This document shows, one piece after another, positions 26,803 through 35,075 of a stretch of 52,193 bases of DNA; positions within the stretch are counted from its first letter, which is position 1, and each line of letters opens with the position of its first letter. The notes under the pieces are model-generated. The model ran no database searches. It was given only the letters and a program-made list of their open reading frames with translations, and was not told the DNA's origin. This DNA comes from Clostridiales bacterium (GTDB lineage: Bacteria; Bacillota; Clostridia; Lachnospirales; Lachnospiraceae). Made by a program: the position numbers and the translations under genes. Location of the stretch: contig JAQXGQ010000144.1 of assembly GCA_029006795.1 (NCBI GenBank), positions 1 through 52,193 on the forward strand, in the 5' to 3' direction.

Positions 26803-28992
26803 TTAGCAGGATACAATATGAAGCAATTTCGATTGAAAATCTCCCCAGAGGTTTGCAATCTGTATTCCCGCATAAAGAAGGGTATCTCCCGCATAAATTT
26901 CTTTCTCCCCTTCTATGCGGTAATTTTTCTCCGGGTCAAGTCCCTTCAAACAAATTCTTCTGCTGCGGTAATTCGGTCGGTTTAACACCTGCACAAAGGT
27001 TATCAGTGCTTCATTTTTATCCTTAGATACCACTTCGTAACAGTCAAAATAATGATTTTCCTGATAAGAGGCAATACGGTAATAATCTCCCTCACGAACC
27101 AAATCATTGTATTTATGATACATTGCCACCTGCTCCGGTATCAGTTTTTTGTCTTCTTCCGGTATCTTTGTGATATCTAACTCATATCCAAAGGTCCCTG
27201 CTAACGCCACATGACCTCTTGTCTCAAAAGGTGTCACCCTGCCCACAGTATGGTTCGGGCAGTCGGAAACATGGGCACCCATCGTAGAAAGAGGGTAAAT
27301 TAACGCCGTTCCTTCCTGAATTTTTAACCGCTCCACAGCATCTGTATCATCCGAGCACCAAATCTGCGGGCTGTAATATAGCATTCCCGGGTCAAATCTT
27401 GCACCTCCGCCGGAACAGTTTTCCAAAAGCAAATGCGGAAATTCCGTCACCAGACGTTCCTGCATTTCATAAAGTCCCAACACGTAACGGTGATAAAGTT
27501 CTCCCTGACGGTCAGCCGGCAGCTCCATGCTTCCGATATCGGAAAGCTGGCGATTCATGTCCCACTTCACGTATTCAATGTTGGCACTGCGTAGAATTTT
27601 AGCGACGCACTCGTAAGCATAATCCCTCACTTCTTTTCTGGTCAAATCCAGCACATACTGATTTCTGCAAAGAGACGGTGTGCGGTTTGGCACCCTAATT
27701 GCCCAGTCCGGATGTGCTTTATAAAGTTCGGAATCCGGGGATATCATTTCTGGTTCAAACCAGATACCAAACTTCATGCCAAGTTTATTTACCTCATCAA
27801 CCAGATATTTCAAGCCGCCTTTTATCTTATTTTCATTGACAAACCAGTCACCCAAGCTGGTGTTGTCATCATTGCGGTGTCCGAACCACCCATCATCCAT
27901 TACCAGCATTTCTATTCCAAGCTCAGCTGCTTTTTTCGCAATGGAAAGAAGTTTTTCCGTATCAAAATCAAAGTAGGTTGCTTCCCAGTTATTAATTAGA
28001 ATCGGACGCTTTTTATTCTTGTATTCACCGCGTATCAGATGATTCCGATACAACTCATGGAACTGATGTGTCATATCATCCATACCACCATTAGTATAGA
28101 CCAATACCACCTCCGGTGTCTGGAATTCTTCCCCTTTTTCTAATTTCCAACAGAAGTTTTCCGGATGGATTCCCATTGCAGCCCGAATCACATCGTGCTG
28201 GTTCAATTCCACCTGTGCGAGAAAATTACCGGAATATACAAAGTGCATTCCATAAACTTCTCCGTTTGTCTGCGTGGCATCTCCCGCCTTTAATGCCATA
28301 AACGGATGATCCTGATGAGAAGTTTCACCACGGACAGATTCTAATCCGCAAAAGCCTTTTCCCACTTTACGCCACTGCATCATACGTTCCCTTGCCCAGG
28401 AACCATGCAGCGTTAAAAGTTCAAAATCCTTATTATCCATATCCAGATTTGCAGAAAGCACCTTTGTCAAATACAACGGTTCTCCCTGATTTACCACCCG
28501 GACACTTCTTGCGATTACGTCCACATCCAAAAATACCGTATAAAGCAGAACCACCTGAAGCCCCAGCACCTTATCTTCACAGAGAAGTTCTAACGTTTCA
28601 CACTCTTTTTCCGCTCCAAAGGTTGCAGGTAATCCCGGAAGCATCGGTTTTCCCGGATAAATCCGATGGGATACATAGCTTAGCGATACCGCCACATGAC
28701 CACCGGCGGTTTTCACTGCAATGCTGCTTCTGCGGTAATCCCCCACACCGTTTCCCGGATATTCCATAGGAAAAGAATCCAAAAAAGAAGTCCTGTCCCT
28801 GTTATTTTCGGAAGGAACAAAAGGCCCTTCCTTAGTCCGAAGCAGATATCCAATCCGGTAATCTCTTAATTTTTTGCCATAATAAACGTGTCCGACAAAA
28901 TTCTCTTCATCCACAATGCCAATGACATAACTGGAATTTGGCGTATCTAATTTGAAAATCCTATCCTGCTCATAAAATGTAATTGCCCCCAT
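26803..28992 (-). CDS. GH36 alpha-galactosidase, cytoplasmic
   Basis: A 729-residue protein of the usual size for tetrameric GH36 enzymes. The N-terminal beta-supersandwich is about 1-330 and the catalytic barrel about 330-640. Nucleophile Asp is in IEYVKWDMNRQLSD and acid/base Asp in IWCSDDTDAVERLKIQ; substrate-binding stretches are MLVMDDGWFGHRNDDNTSLG and GIWFEPEMISPDSELY. There is no signal peptide. It removes alpha-1,6-galactosyl side groups from imported galactomanno-oligosaccharides before phosphorolysis. It is 41 bases behind the phosphohexomutase gene on the same strand, so the pair should share the promoter at 30804-30832. Raffinose-type substrates are also possible. Confidence 0.94.
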   Translation of the reverse strand: MGAITFYEQDRIFKLDTPNSSYVIGIVDEENFVGHVYYGKKLRDYRIGYLLRTKEGPFVPSENNRDRTSFLDSFPMEYPGNGVGDYRRSSIAVKTAGGHVAVSLSYVSHRIYPGKPMLPGLPATFGAEKECETLELLCEDKVLGLQVVLLYTVFLDVDVIARSVRVVNQGEPLYLTKVLSANLDMDNKDFELLTLHGSWARERMMQWRKVGKGFCGLESVRGETSHQDHPFMALKAGDATQTNGEVYGMHFVYSGNFLAQVELNQHDVIRAAMGIHPENFCWKLEKGEEFQTPEVVLVYTNGGMDDMTHQFHELYRNHLIRGEYKNKKRPILINNWEATYFDFDTEKLLSIAKKAAELGIEMLVMDDGWFGHRNDDNTSLGDWFVNENKIKGGLKYLVDEVNKLGMKFGIWFEPEMISPDSELYKAHPDWAIRVPNRTPSLCRNQYVLDLTRKEVRDYAYECVAKILRSANIEYVKWDMNRQLSDIGSMELPADRQGELYHRYVLGLYEMQERLVTEFPHLLLENCSGGGARFDPGMLYYSPQIWCSDDTDAVERLKIQEGTALIYPLSTMGAHVSDCPNHTVGRVTPFETRGHVALAGTFGYELDITKIPEEDKKLIPEQVAMYHKYNDLVREGDYYRIASYQENHYFDCYEVVSKDKNEALITFVQVLNRPNYRSRRICLKGLDPEKNYRIEGEKEIYAGDTLLYAGIQIANLWGDFQSKLLHIVSC

Positions 28993-29033
28993 TTATATTT
29001 CCCTTTCATCCACCTGTTTTTGCAATCATATTT

Positions 29034-30749
29034 CTACTTTAACAAATCCTCTTTCAATGCTGCAAGTTTCTGCTCTGCATCTTCTAAAGAATTACCTTTT
29101 ACACCAAAATAATATTTAATTTTCGGCTCTGTACCGGAAGGACGCACACAGCACCAGGCATTATTGGATAGTTCATAATACAAAACATTCGAGGTTGGAA
29201 GTCCTGTTTTTTCTACCGCTCCGGTTGCCATATCCTTTCTGGTATCCTCTTTGTAATCGCGGACTGCTAACACATCAAAGCCACCTAATTTCTTAGGAGG
29301 ATTGTTTCTCGAATTACTCATCATCTCCTGAATCTGTGCCGCACCATCGATGCCCTTTAAAGTCTTTGTCTCTAAGCCCTCTCTATAGTAGCCGTATTTC
29401 TCATACATATCTAACATAGCATCCCACAGAGTCTTTCCATTCTTCTTACACCAGGAAGCCACTTCACAGAGCATCATAACTGCCACACAGGCATCTTTAT
29501 CTCGTGCATAGGTTCCTGCTAGACATCCGTAGCTTTCTTCTAAACCAAATACATAGTTGTAGGTATTCTGCTCTTCAAAGAATTTTATCTGCTCACCAAT
29601 GTATTTAAAGCCTGTCAGCACTTCAATTAATTTTACTCCATATGCTTTTGCAATTGCTTTTGCCATATCGGTGGTAACAATCGTCTCCACAAGAGCCGGA
29701 TTTTTCGGCATGATACCCATCACTGTTTTTTCTCTTAAAATATATTCTGCAATGAGCATACCTGACATATTTCCGGTAAACGTCACATATTCCCCTGTCT
29801 TTGTATCCTTGCAGTACACACCAAGTCGGTCTGCATCCGGGTCTGTTGCAAGAACAATGTCCGCATCCACTTCTTTTGCAAGTTTTAATGCAAGTTCGAA
29901 AGCCTTCGGTGATTCCGGATTCGGATATGCCACTGTCGGGAAATTACCGTCCGGCAACTCCTGTTCTTTGACTACATAGACATTTTCAAATCCAAGTTCC
30001 TTTAACACACGGCGCACCGGTAAGTTTCCGGTTCCATGAAGCGGTGTGTAGACAATCTTAATGTCCTTAGCCATCTCCTTTATGATTTCCGGATGAATGG
30101 ACTGTTTCTTTAATTCTTCCATATAACGGTCATCCATCTTAGCACCAATCACCTGATAAAGTCCGGCTTTTAGAGCCTCCTCTTTCTTCATGGTTTTTAC
30201 CTGGGTAAAGGAGGTTACTTTTGCCACCTCTGCCAAAATGTTTTTATCGTGAGGCGGAGTAATCTGCGCACCATCCTCCCAATATACTTTGTATCCGTTA
30301 TATTCTCTCGGATTATGGCTGGCGGTAATTACTATACCGGAAATACATCCTAACTCTCTTACCGCAAAAGAAAGCTCCGGTGTCGGACGAAGGCTGTCAA
30401 AAACATATGCCTTGATACCGTTGGCATTTAAGCAAAGCGCTGCTTCCTCTGCAAATTCCGGTGACATAATTCTGGAATCGTGAGCAATTGCTACCCCTTT
30501 CTCCTGTCCATTCTGGGAAATAATATAATTGGCAAGCCCCTGGGTTGCCTGACGAACGGTATAAATATTCATACGGTTCGTTCCTGCGCCGATGACACCC
30601 CTAAGACCACCTGTCCCGAACTCTAACTGTCTGTAAAAACGGTCTTCGATTTCTGCCGTATCATCTTTGATTGCCTCTAACTCTGCCTTTGTATCTGCAT
30701 CAAAATATGGATCACTGCACCACTGTTTGTAAACTTCCATGTAACTCAT
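29034..30749 (-). CDS. Phosphoglucomutase/phosphomannomutase (alpha-D-phosphohexomutase)
   Basis: A 571-residue protein with the four-domain phosphohexomutase layout: phospho-Ser loop GIVITASHNPREYNGYKVYW, Mg-binding DPDADRLGVY, sugar loop VFGLEESYG, and phosphate-binding CCVRPSGTEPKIKYYFGV. It interconverts hexose-1-phosphate and hexose-6-phosphate. In this locus it should take mannose-1-phosphate from the GH130 enzymes to mannose-6-phosphate for ManA, and may also act on glucose phosphates as a general PgcA. AAAGGAGA precedes the ATG. Confidence 0.93.
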   Translation of the reverse strand: MSYMEVYKQWCSDPYFDADTKAELEAIKDDTAEIEDRFYRQLEFGTGGLRGVIGAGTNRMNIYTVRQATQGLANYIISQNGQEKGVAIAHDSRIMSPEFAEEAALCLNANGIKAYVFDSLRPTPELSFAVRELGCISGIVITASHNPREYNGYKVYWEDGAQITPPHDKNILAEVAKVTSFTQVKTMKKEEALKAGLYQVIGAKMDDRYMEELKKQSIHPEIIKEMAKDIKIVYTPLHGTGNLPVRRVLKELGFENVYVVKEQELPDGNFPTVAYPNPESPKAFELALKLAKEVDADIVLATDPDADRLGVYCKDTKTGEYVTFTGNMSGMLIAEYILREKTVMGIMPKNPALVETIVTTDMAKAIAKAYGVKLIEVLTGFKYIGEQIKFFEEQNTYNYVFGLEESYGCLAGTYARDKDACVAVMMLCEVASWCKKNGKTLWDAMLDMYEKYGYYREGLETKTLKGIDGAAQIQEMMSNSRNNPPKKLGGFDVLAVRDYKEDTRKDMATGAVEKTGLPTSNVLYYELSNNAWCCVRPSGTEPKIKYYFGVKGNSLEDAEQKLAALKEDLLK

Positions 30750-30803
30750 GTTTTACTTCTCCTTTTCCGGCAGCATTTCTGCCCTTTTAATATTATTGAA
30801 TAA

Positions 30804-30832
30804 ATTATAACCTTTTTTTAATTAGATGTAAA
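30804..30832 (-). promoter_or_regulatory. Promoter of the phosphohexomutase-GH36 unit
   Basis: On the minus strand, TTTACA (30832-30827), 17 bases, TATAAT (30809-30804), 55 bases before the ATG. Confidence 0.75.
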
Positions 30833-30843
30833 CTAATTTTACC

Positions 30844-31779
30844 TCATTCTATCTTTTTCGCAAAAAAATTCTTCACCACAAGTTCTGCCGGTTTTGCATA
30901 TATTTCATAGTCCATTTTGTTTCGTGCTGTATTCTCCGCATACAGTCTTGCTCCCCACGACCAGAATGCCATTCCCGAAACCCATTCTCTCTTTTCGCAG
31001 GCAAGAAACATCTTTTCATACCATGCCGCCTGCCCCTCAGCATCAGGTGCTCCTTTTACTCCCCAGTCATTTGGCACCCGGTTAGAACCTTCCACCGACA
31101 TACAGCCTGCCTCCGCAAAAAAGAAGGGTTTGTTAAATTTCTTCACTACTTTTTCAATCCGGTCTAATTGTGTTTCCCAGTCGTCAATCGGATAATAGCC
31201 GCTGGAGGATATAACATCTACGCAATCCCACCATCTGACATTATGCTCCTGGTACTTATCCGTATTGTAAGATACCAGTCCGTGATAAACGGCTCTGATA
31301 TCCGAAATCAGTCTGCGCCACTCCTCTTCCCGATGCTCACTCATTACCATCTCACAGCCGGCAATGAACATTTCGCAGCCTGTCTCTTCTGCAATTTTAG
31401 CATAATGAAGCTGAAATTTTGTGTAAGAAGAAAACCAGTTACTCCACTTCGGTTCGCATGGCACATCTTCATCAAAGAAATTAATATGCGCCCGCCATGT
31501 ACCGTTTTTGCAGTTTGCCGTTGGCTTTAACGCTACCCGAAGCCCTAATTCTTTTGCAAAGGCTACCATGCTTTTTAGTTCTTCATCCGTCAACGTTGCC
31601 TTTGAAGTATAACAGATTTCTTCGGACTGCGGTGTCTCCTGAAGCCCACTGGGTGCAAAAATAACAAAATTAGCGCCGGTGCGCTCTTTCATTTTTACAA
31701 GGCTCTCTTTTGCCTGTTTCTTTTCAAATTCTCCTGCCCATGCAAAAGGAGCAAAGGTCATTCCGCAAATATACTCCAT
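30844..31779 (-). CDS. GH113 beta-mannanase / exo-oligomannosidase, cytoplasmic
   Basis: A 311-residue (beta/alpha)8 protein of GH113 size. Family stretches: GMTFAPFAWAGEF, LGLRVALKPTANCKNGTWRA, acid/base Glu candidate in CEMFIAGCEMVMSE, nucleophile Glu candidate in KPFFFAEAGCMS, and the C-terminal SGMAFWSWGARLY. There is no signal peptide, so it acts on imported oligosaccharides. Characterised GH113 enzymes are endo-mannanases or release mannose or mannobiose from chain ends. Start set at 31779 (MEYICG) because AAAGGA is 8 bases upstream; an ATG at 31788 sits too close to it. Confidence 0.87.
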   Translation of the reverse strand: MEYICGMTFAPFAWAGEFEKKQAKESLVKMKERTGANFVIFAPSGLQETPQSEEICYTSKATLTDEELKSMVAFAKELGLRVALKPTANCKNGTWRAHINFFDEDVPCEPKWSNWFSSYTKFQLHYAKIAEETGCEMFIAGCEMVMSEHREEEWRRLISDIRAVYHGLVSYNTDKYQEHNVRWWDCVDVISSSGYYPIDDWETQLDRIEKVVKKFNKPFFFAEAGCMSVEGSNRVPNDWGVKGAPDAEGQAAWYEKMFLACEKREWVSGMAFWSWGARLYAENTARNKMDYEIYAKPAELVVKNFFAKKIE

Positions 31780-31799
31780 TTCAGCCATCCTTTCTTTCT

Positions 31800-31829
31800 T
31801 TTATATTTTGTTTCCTTTTTCCATGACAA
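31800..31829 (-). promoter_or_regulatory. Candidate promoter of GH113
   Basis: On the minus strand, TTGTCA (31829-31824), 18 bases, TATAAA (31805-31800), giving a short leader. An extended -10 (TGCTATAGT) lies about 30 bases further upstream as an alternative. Confidence 0.5.
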
Positions 31830-31854
31830 AACTATAGCATCCTTTTTGGGTTTC

Positions 31855-31863
31855 TGATATAAT
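31855..31863 (+). promoter_or_regulatory. Extended -10 promoter of the second AraC gene
   Basis: TGATATAAT is a perfect extended -10 (TGnTATAAT), 52 bases before the ATG. No good -35 is seen, as expected for this class. Confidence 0.6.
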
Positions 31864-31914
31864 TTTTCTTGTTAAAAATTGTATAAATCTATTTTAAAAC
31901 GGAGTATTTATTTT

Positions 31915-32853
31915 ATGAATTCTTCTTTTGAATACACAGATAAATTGAATAAACCTTTTGAATGCTTCTTTTTAGAGGCACGATATGAATGGTTTCCCAT
32001 ATTGCCCCACTGGCATTATTTTATGGAACTTTTCTATGTCACCAAAGGAACTGCTCTGGTATATCAGAACGATGACAGTTACATCGTAAACGAAGGCGAC
32101 CTCATACTCTTCCTTCCCTCTGCCATCCATTCCATCTATGCCACTTCCGAGGCACCTATTGAATATTATGTTTTGAAATTTGATCCGGCACAATTAGAGC
32201 CCACACCCGCGGCTTCCACGCAGGGTAGCTGGAATTATACAGCACTTTTCTCAAGTGCCATCCATAACGAACATGCCAATATTTATTTTTCTGAACAGAC
32301 TTTATCCTCGGTTCCTGTTCTTTCTATATTAAGGGATTGTGTATCCGAAATGGAAGAAATGCAGTATGGCTATCAGATGATTTTACAATCAAAAATCAAA
32401 GAATTGCTGACCTACCTTCTGCGCATCTGGCGGAAAGACGGTTTTGATATGGATCCCTATTTCACACCTCTTGCCAGGGAGAATACGATTTACACTATCA
32501 CAGAATATATCGACAAACACGCCTGTGAAAACTTAAAAGTAGACGAACTCGCCTCCCTCTGCAATATGAGTTACTCCTACTTTGCCAAGAATTTCCGTGA
32601 AATCTACGGACAATCATGCAAAAAATACATGGAATTTATTCGTCTTTGCAAAGTAGAAGAAATGCTTCTGTTTACCAATTTTGATTTAACCTATATCAGC
32701 CAGGAAACAGGATATTCAGACTGCAGCCATTTAATCCGTGCTTTTAAGGAGAAACATGGGATTTCTCCTCATCAGTTCCGCAAAGCTCATGGTTCATCTT
32801 CCTTCCAAGAAGACAGGCACCAATCAGGGATGTCAACGGAACCGTCAAAATAA
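31915..32853 (+). CDS. AraC-family transcriptional regulator (divergent from GH113)
   Basis: A 312-residue protein. An N-terminal cupin sensor, about 15-100, has the metal-like pattern LPHWHYFMELFYVTKGTALV and NEGDLILFLPSAIHSI. The C-terminal double HTH, about 190-290, reads LKVDELASLCNMSYSYFAKN, then LTYISQETGYSDCSHLIRAF and KEKHGISPHQFRKAHG. It is divergent from GH113, so a role in inducing GH113 is likely. Start at ATG 31915 with GGAG 11 bases upstream. Its last 110 bases overlap an interrupted gene on the other strand. Confidence 0.88.
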   Translation: MNSSFEYTDKLNKPFECFFLEARYEWFPILPHWHYFMELFYVTKGTALVYQNDDSYIVNEGDLILFLPSAIHSIYATSEAPIEYYVLKFDPAQLEPTPAASTQGSWNYTALFSSAIHNEHANIYFSEQTLSSVPVLSILRDCVSEMEEMQYGYQMILQSKIKELLTYLLRIWRKDGFDMDPYFTPLARENTIYTITEYIDKHACENLKVDELASLCNMSYSYFAKNFREIYGQSCKKYMEFIRLCKVEEMLLFTNFDLTYISQETGYSDCSHLIRAFKEKHGISPHQFRKAHGSSSFQEDRHQSGMSTEPSK

Positions 32854-33034
32854 CACCCATACTGGCAGAAAGCCCCTGCATCAGTTCGATTCCCACTGAA
32901 TACATATTGCCGATATAAAACCCTTTTAAAAATCCTGTTCCCTTCTTCTTTCATTCTCTGCCATATCCGAATAAAAACAACATACCAAGCATTACGACTA
33001 CCACCTTTGGTAATCTTAATACCTTTTGTCTCAT
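32744..33034 (-). pseudogene. Small two-helix membrane protein interrupted by an in-frame TGA
   Basis: The ATG at 33034 lies three bases after the capA stop, with a perfect GGAGG 8 bases upstream. The frame reads MRQKVLRLPKVVVVMLGMLF and continues to E27, then TGA (32953-32951). It stays open for 68 more codons with a second helix (SMGVILTVPLTSLIGACLLG) to TAA at 32746-32744. Both halves are in one frame and each contributes one hydrophobic helix, so this looks like a ~96-residue gene broken by one C-to-T change (CGA to TGA). It could instead be a genuine 27-residue peptide. The 3' part overlaps the convergent AraC gene by 110 bases. I do not recognise the family. Confidence 0.5.
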
Positions 33035-33037
33035 CTT

Positions 33038-34237
33038 CTAATCCTCCGTTATATTTCCCTTTTCATCTACAGCCGCATTGAAAGAAATCTGTTGCATATA
33101 GGAAAACAGTTTTCCCGCTGCCGCCTCGTCCATATTCTGCGTCACGCCACCTGCGGCATAGACTGGAAGTAACCGGTAAGATGCCGTTCCATCTTCCTTC
33201 ACGGTCACTTCTACTGCTGCCGACTGTTCTATACTCTGTCCAAAAATAAAATTTCCGAGGCTATAAAATACCGGTTTTCCATTGATGTACTCAATTCCTT
33301 CTAAGCAATGGGTATGAGAGCCAACAATCAAATCTGCTCCGGCTTCCATACATTTTTGGGCAATCTGTTTCTGGTTTTCATCCGGCGCCTCACTGTATTC
33401 TGTTCCCCAGTGAGGGAAAACCGTTAAGAAATCGCACTGTTTTTTTCCCTCTTCAATCAGATCTAACAACCTTGTTTCATCATAACAGGAAAATAATCCC
33501 GGTGCCGAATTTTCCACCTTCCAGTCGGCAGTCGGTACTACCCTCGACACTGCCAGGAAACCAAACTTTTTGCCGTTTGCCTCTATTATCTGTATCTGCT
33601 GCGCCCGCTCTACGGTATCTCCGGCACCACCATAAAGGATCCCCGCCTCATCTAAAGTAGCAAAGGTATCTCGCAGGGCATCCTTTCCATAATCTAAGGT
33701 ATGATTGTTCGCTAAGGAGACAATATCCACTCCCATTTCCGTCAGAGCTTTCACATAGGACGGTTCACACCGGAACACAAACTGCTTGTCCGCCATTGCC
33801 TCTCCCCTGTCACTGAACGGAAATTCGTTATTTATCATCAAAATATCTGCTTCTTTTAACTCCTGCAGCAAATCCTCTGCCACTACCCCATTCATTCCTC
33901 CTGCATCATATCCCGCTTTAAAAGCATTGGCAAATAATACATCTCCGGTAAAAATCAAAGTGGTTTCTTTCTCTGCCGCAGCATGCTCTTCCTGTTCCGT
34001 ATTTTCGGTTTCTTCCACACCTTCTGTATTTTCTGTCTCTTTGGTATTTTCTGTCTCTTCCGGTTCTTCTGTACTGATAATATTTTCTTCTAATTTAGAA
34101 ACATTCTCCGTTTCCTGCATCACAGTACTGCTCGTTTCCGCTGTATTCTTTCCACCTGAAAAAATAAACGCCGCGAACACTCCTGCCACTGTTAAGATTG
34201 ATAATACATATAATACGATTCGAATTGTTCTGTTCAT
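33038..34237 (-). CDS. CapA-family poly-gamma-glutamate-type protein
   Basis: A 399-residue protein. N-terminal membrane anchor about 5-28 (IVLYVLSILTVAGVFAAFIF), a Glu/Thr/Asn-rich linker about 40-90 with repeats of ETEN, then a PGA_cap metallophosphatase-like domain: LIFTGDVLFAN, MINNEFPFSD, DIVSLANNHTLDYG, VFPHWGTEY, LIVGSHTHCLEGIEYINGKP and VFYSLGNFIF. CapA proteins help make or attach poly-gamma-glutamate; many Firmicute homologues stand alone, as here, with no capBC nearby and no proven role. Start at 34237 after GGGGGAAT. Confidence 0.88.
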   Translation of the reverse strand: MNRTIRIVLYVLSILTVAGVFAAFIFSGGKNTAETSSTVMQETENVSKLEENIISTEEPEETENTKETENTEGVEETENTEQEEHAAAEKETTLIFTGDVLFANAFKAGYDAGGMNGVVAEDLLQELKEADILMINNEFPFSDRGEAMADKQFVFRCEPSYVKALTEMGVDIVSLANNHTLDYGKDALRDTFATLDEAGILYGGAGDTVERAQQIQIIEANGKKFGFLAVSRVVPTADWKVENSAPGLFSCYDETRLLDLIEEGKKQCDFLTVFPHWGTEYSEAPDENQKQIAQKCMEAGADLIVGSHTHCLEGIEYINGKPVFYSLGNFIFGQSIEQSAAVEVTVKEDGTASYRLLPVYAAGGVTQNMDEAAAGKLFSYMQQISFNAAVDEKGNITED

Positions 34238-34447
34238 GATTCCCCCGCCTTTGAAATAGTCAGGCATTTTACTCCCACAGGCCTATGATAAGTGACTGTC
34301 TTTGAATTGTCAACTGGACTGCTCATTTTTTGCGTAACTGGCTGTTTTTATCAAACCAATTTCTGTTATAATCTCTGTCGAGATTGTATGCAAAGACTAC
34401 GCACACAGCTCACAGAGGTAATAACAAAAGAAAGGTTTGGTAGTTTT

Positions 34448-35020
34448 ATGAGAAATGAAAATTTGAAAAAACTTGTCATTGCCGCTTTACTCGCAGCTAT
34501 GACCTGTATTGCAACTATGATTATTAAGGTTCCAACTCCTACTATGGGTTACATCCATTTAGGAGACGGTTTTGTGCTTTTATGCGGCGTCATCTTAGGC
34601 CCCTGGATGGGTGCTTTAGCTGCCGGAATCGGTTCTATGTTTTCCGATATTTTTTCCGGCTATGCTTCCTGGGCACCGGCAACCCTTATCATCAAGGCTC
34701 TTACTGCCTGTGTGGCAGGACTTCTGTTCCACCATCTGCAGCATGCCATAAAGTCTGATAAGGCTCGTTACGCTGCTATCGTCATTGGCGGTGTTATCGG
34801 CGAAGCAATTATGGTTATCGGTTACTTCTTATATGAAGCAGGACTGGCTGCTTTCGGAAGCGGCGAAATTACCACTGCTTCTATAGCTGCCGGTATCGCT
34901 TCCTCCGCAACAGGTATCCCTTTTAATATCGTACAGGGTGTTGCCGGCATCATTATCAGCGTACTGCTGCTTCCTATCCTGATGAAAGTAGCAGATATCA
35001 GAGAGTGGATTACAAAATAA
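34448..35020 (+). CDS. ECF transporter S component, substrate unknown
   Basis: A 190-residue membrane protein with about six helices. The motif GYIHLGDGFVLLCGVILGPW, followed by GALAAGIGSMFSDIFSGYAS, is the substrate-pocket pattern of ECF S components of the PF07155 type. S components bind a vitamin or precursor and dock onto a shared EcfAAT module encoded elsewhere. The leader has no THI box, RFN element or other riboswitch I can recognise, so the ligand cannot be assigned. Confidence 0.85.
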   Translation: MRNENLKKLVIAALLAAMTCIATMIIKVPTPTMGYIHLGDGFVLLCGVILGPWMGALAAGIGSMFSDIFSGYASWAPATLIIKALTACVAGLLFHHLQHAIKSDKARYAAIVIGGVIGEAIMVIGYFLYEAGLAAFGSGEITTASIAAGIASSATGIPFNIVQGVAGIIISVLLLPILMKVADIREWITK

Positions 35021-35031
35021 TTTTCTTATAG

Positions 35032-35070
35032 CAAAACGGGGCACTGTAACTAACACAACGCCCCGTTTTG
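35032..35070. terminator. Bidirectional terminator between ECF S gene and DUF4097 gene
   Basis: Perfect 11-bp arms CAAAACGGGGC (35032-35042) and GCCCCGTTTTG (35060-35070) around a 17-base loop, between convergent genes ending at 35020 and 35076. Confidence 0.85.
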
Positions 35071-35075
35071 TATAT

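Noticed and set aside
32951-32953. In-frame TGA read as selenocysteine
   Set aside because: No SECIS-like hairpin right after the codon, no cysteine-homologue motif around it, and the flanking sequence is a basic loop between helices.
34373-34417. Possible small riboswitch in the ECF S-component leader (CUCUGU/ACAGAG closing stem with an inner hairpin)
   Set aside because: The left arm directly follows a TATAAT (34367-34372), so it would lie before the expected transcript start. No known riboswitch consensus matches.
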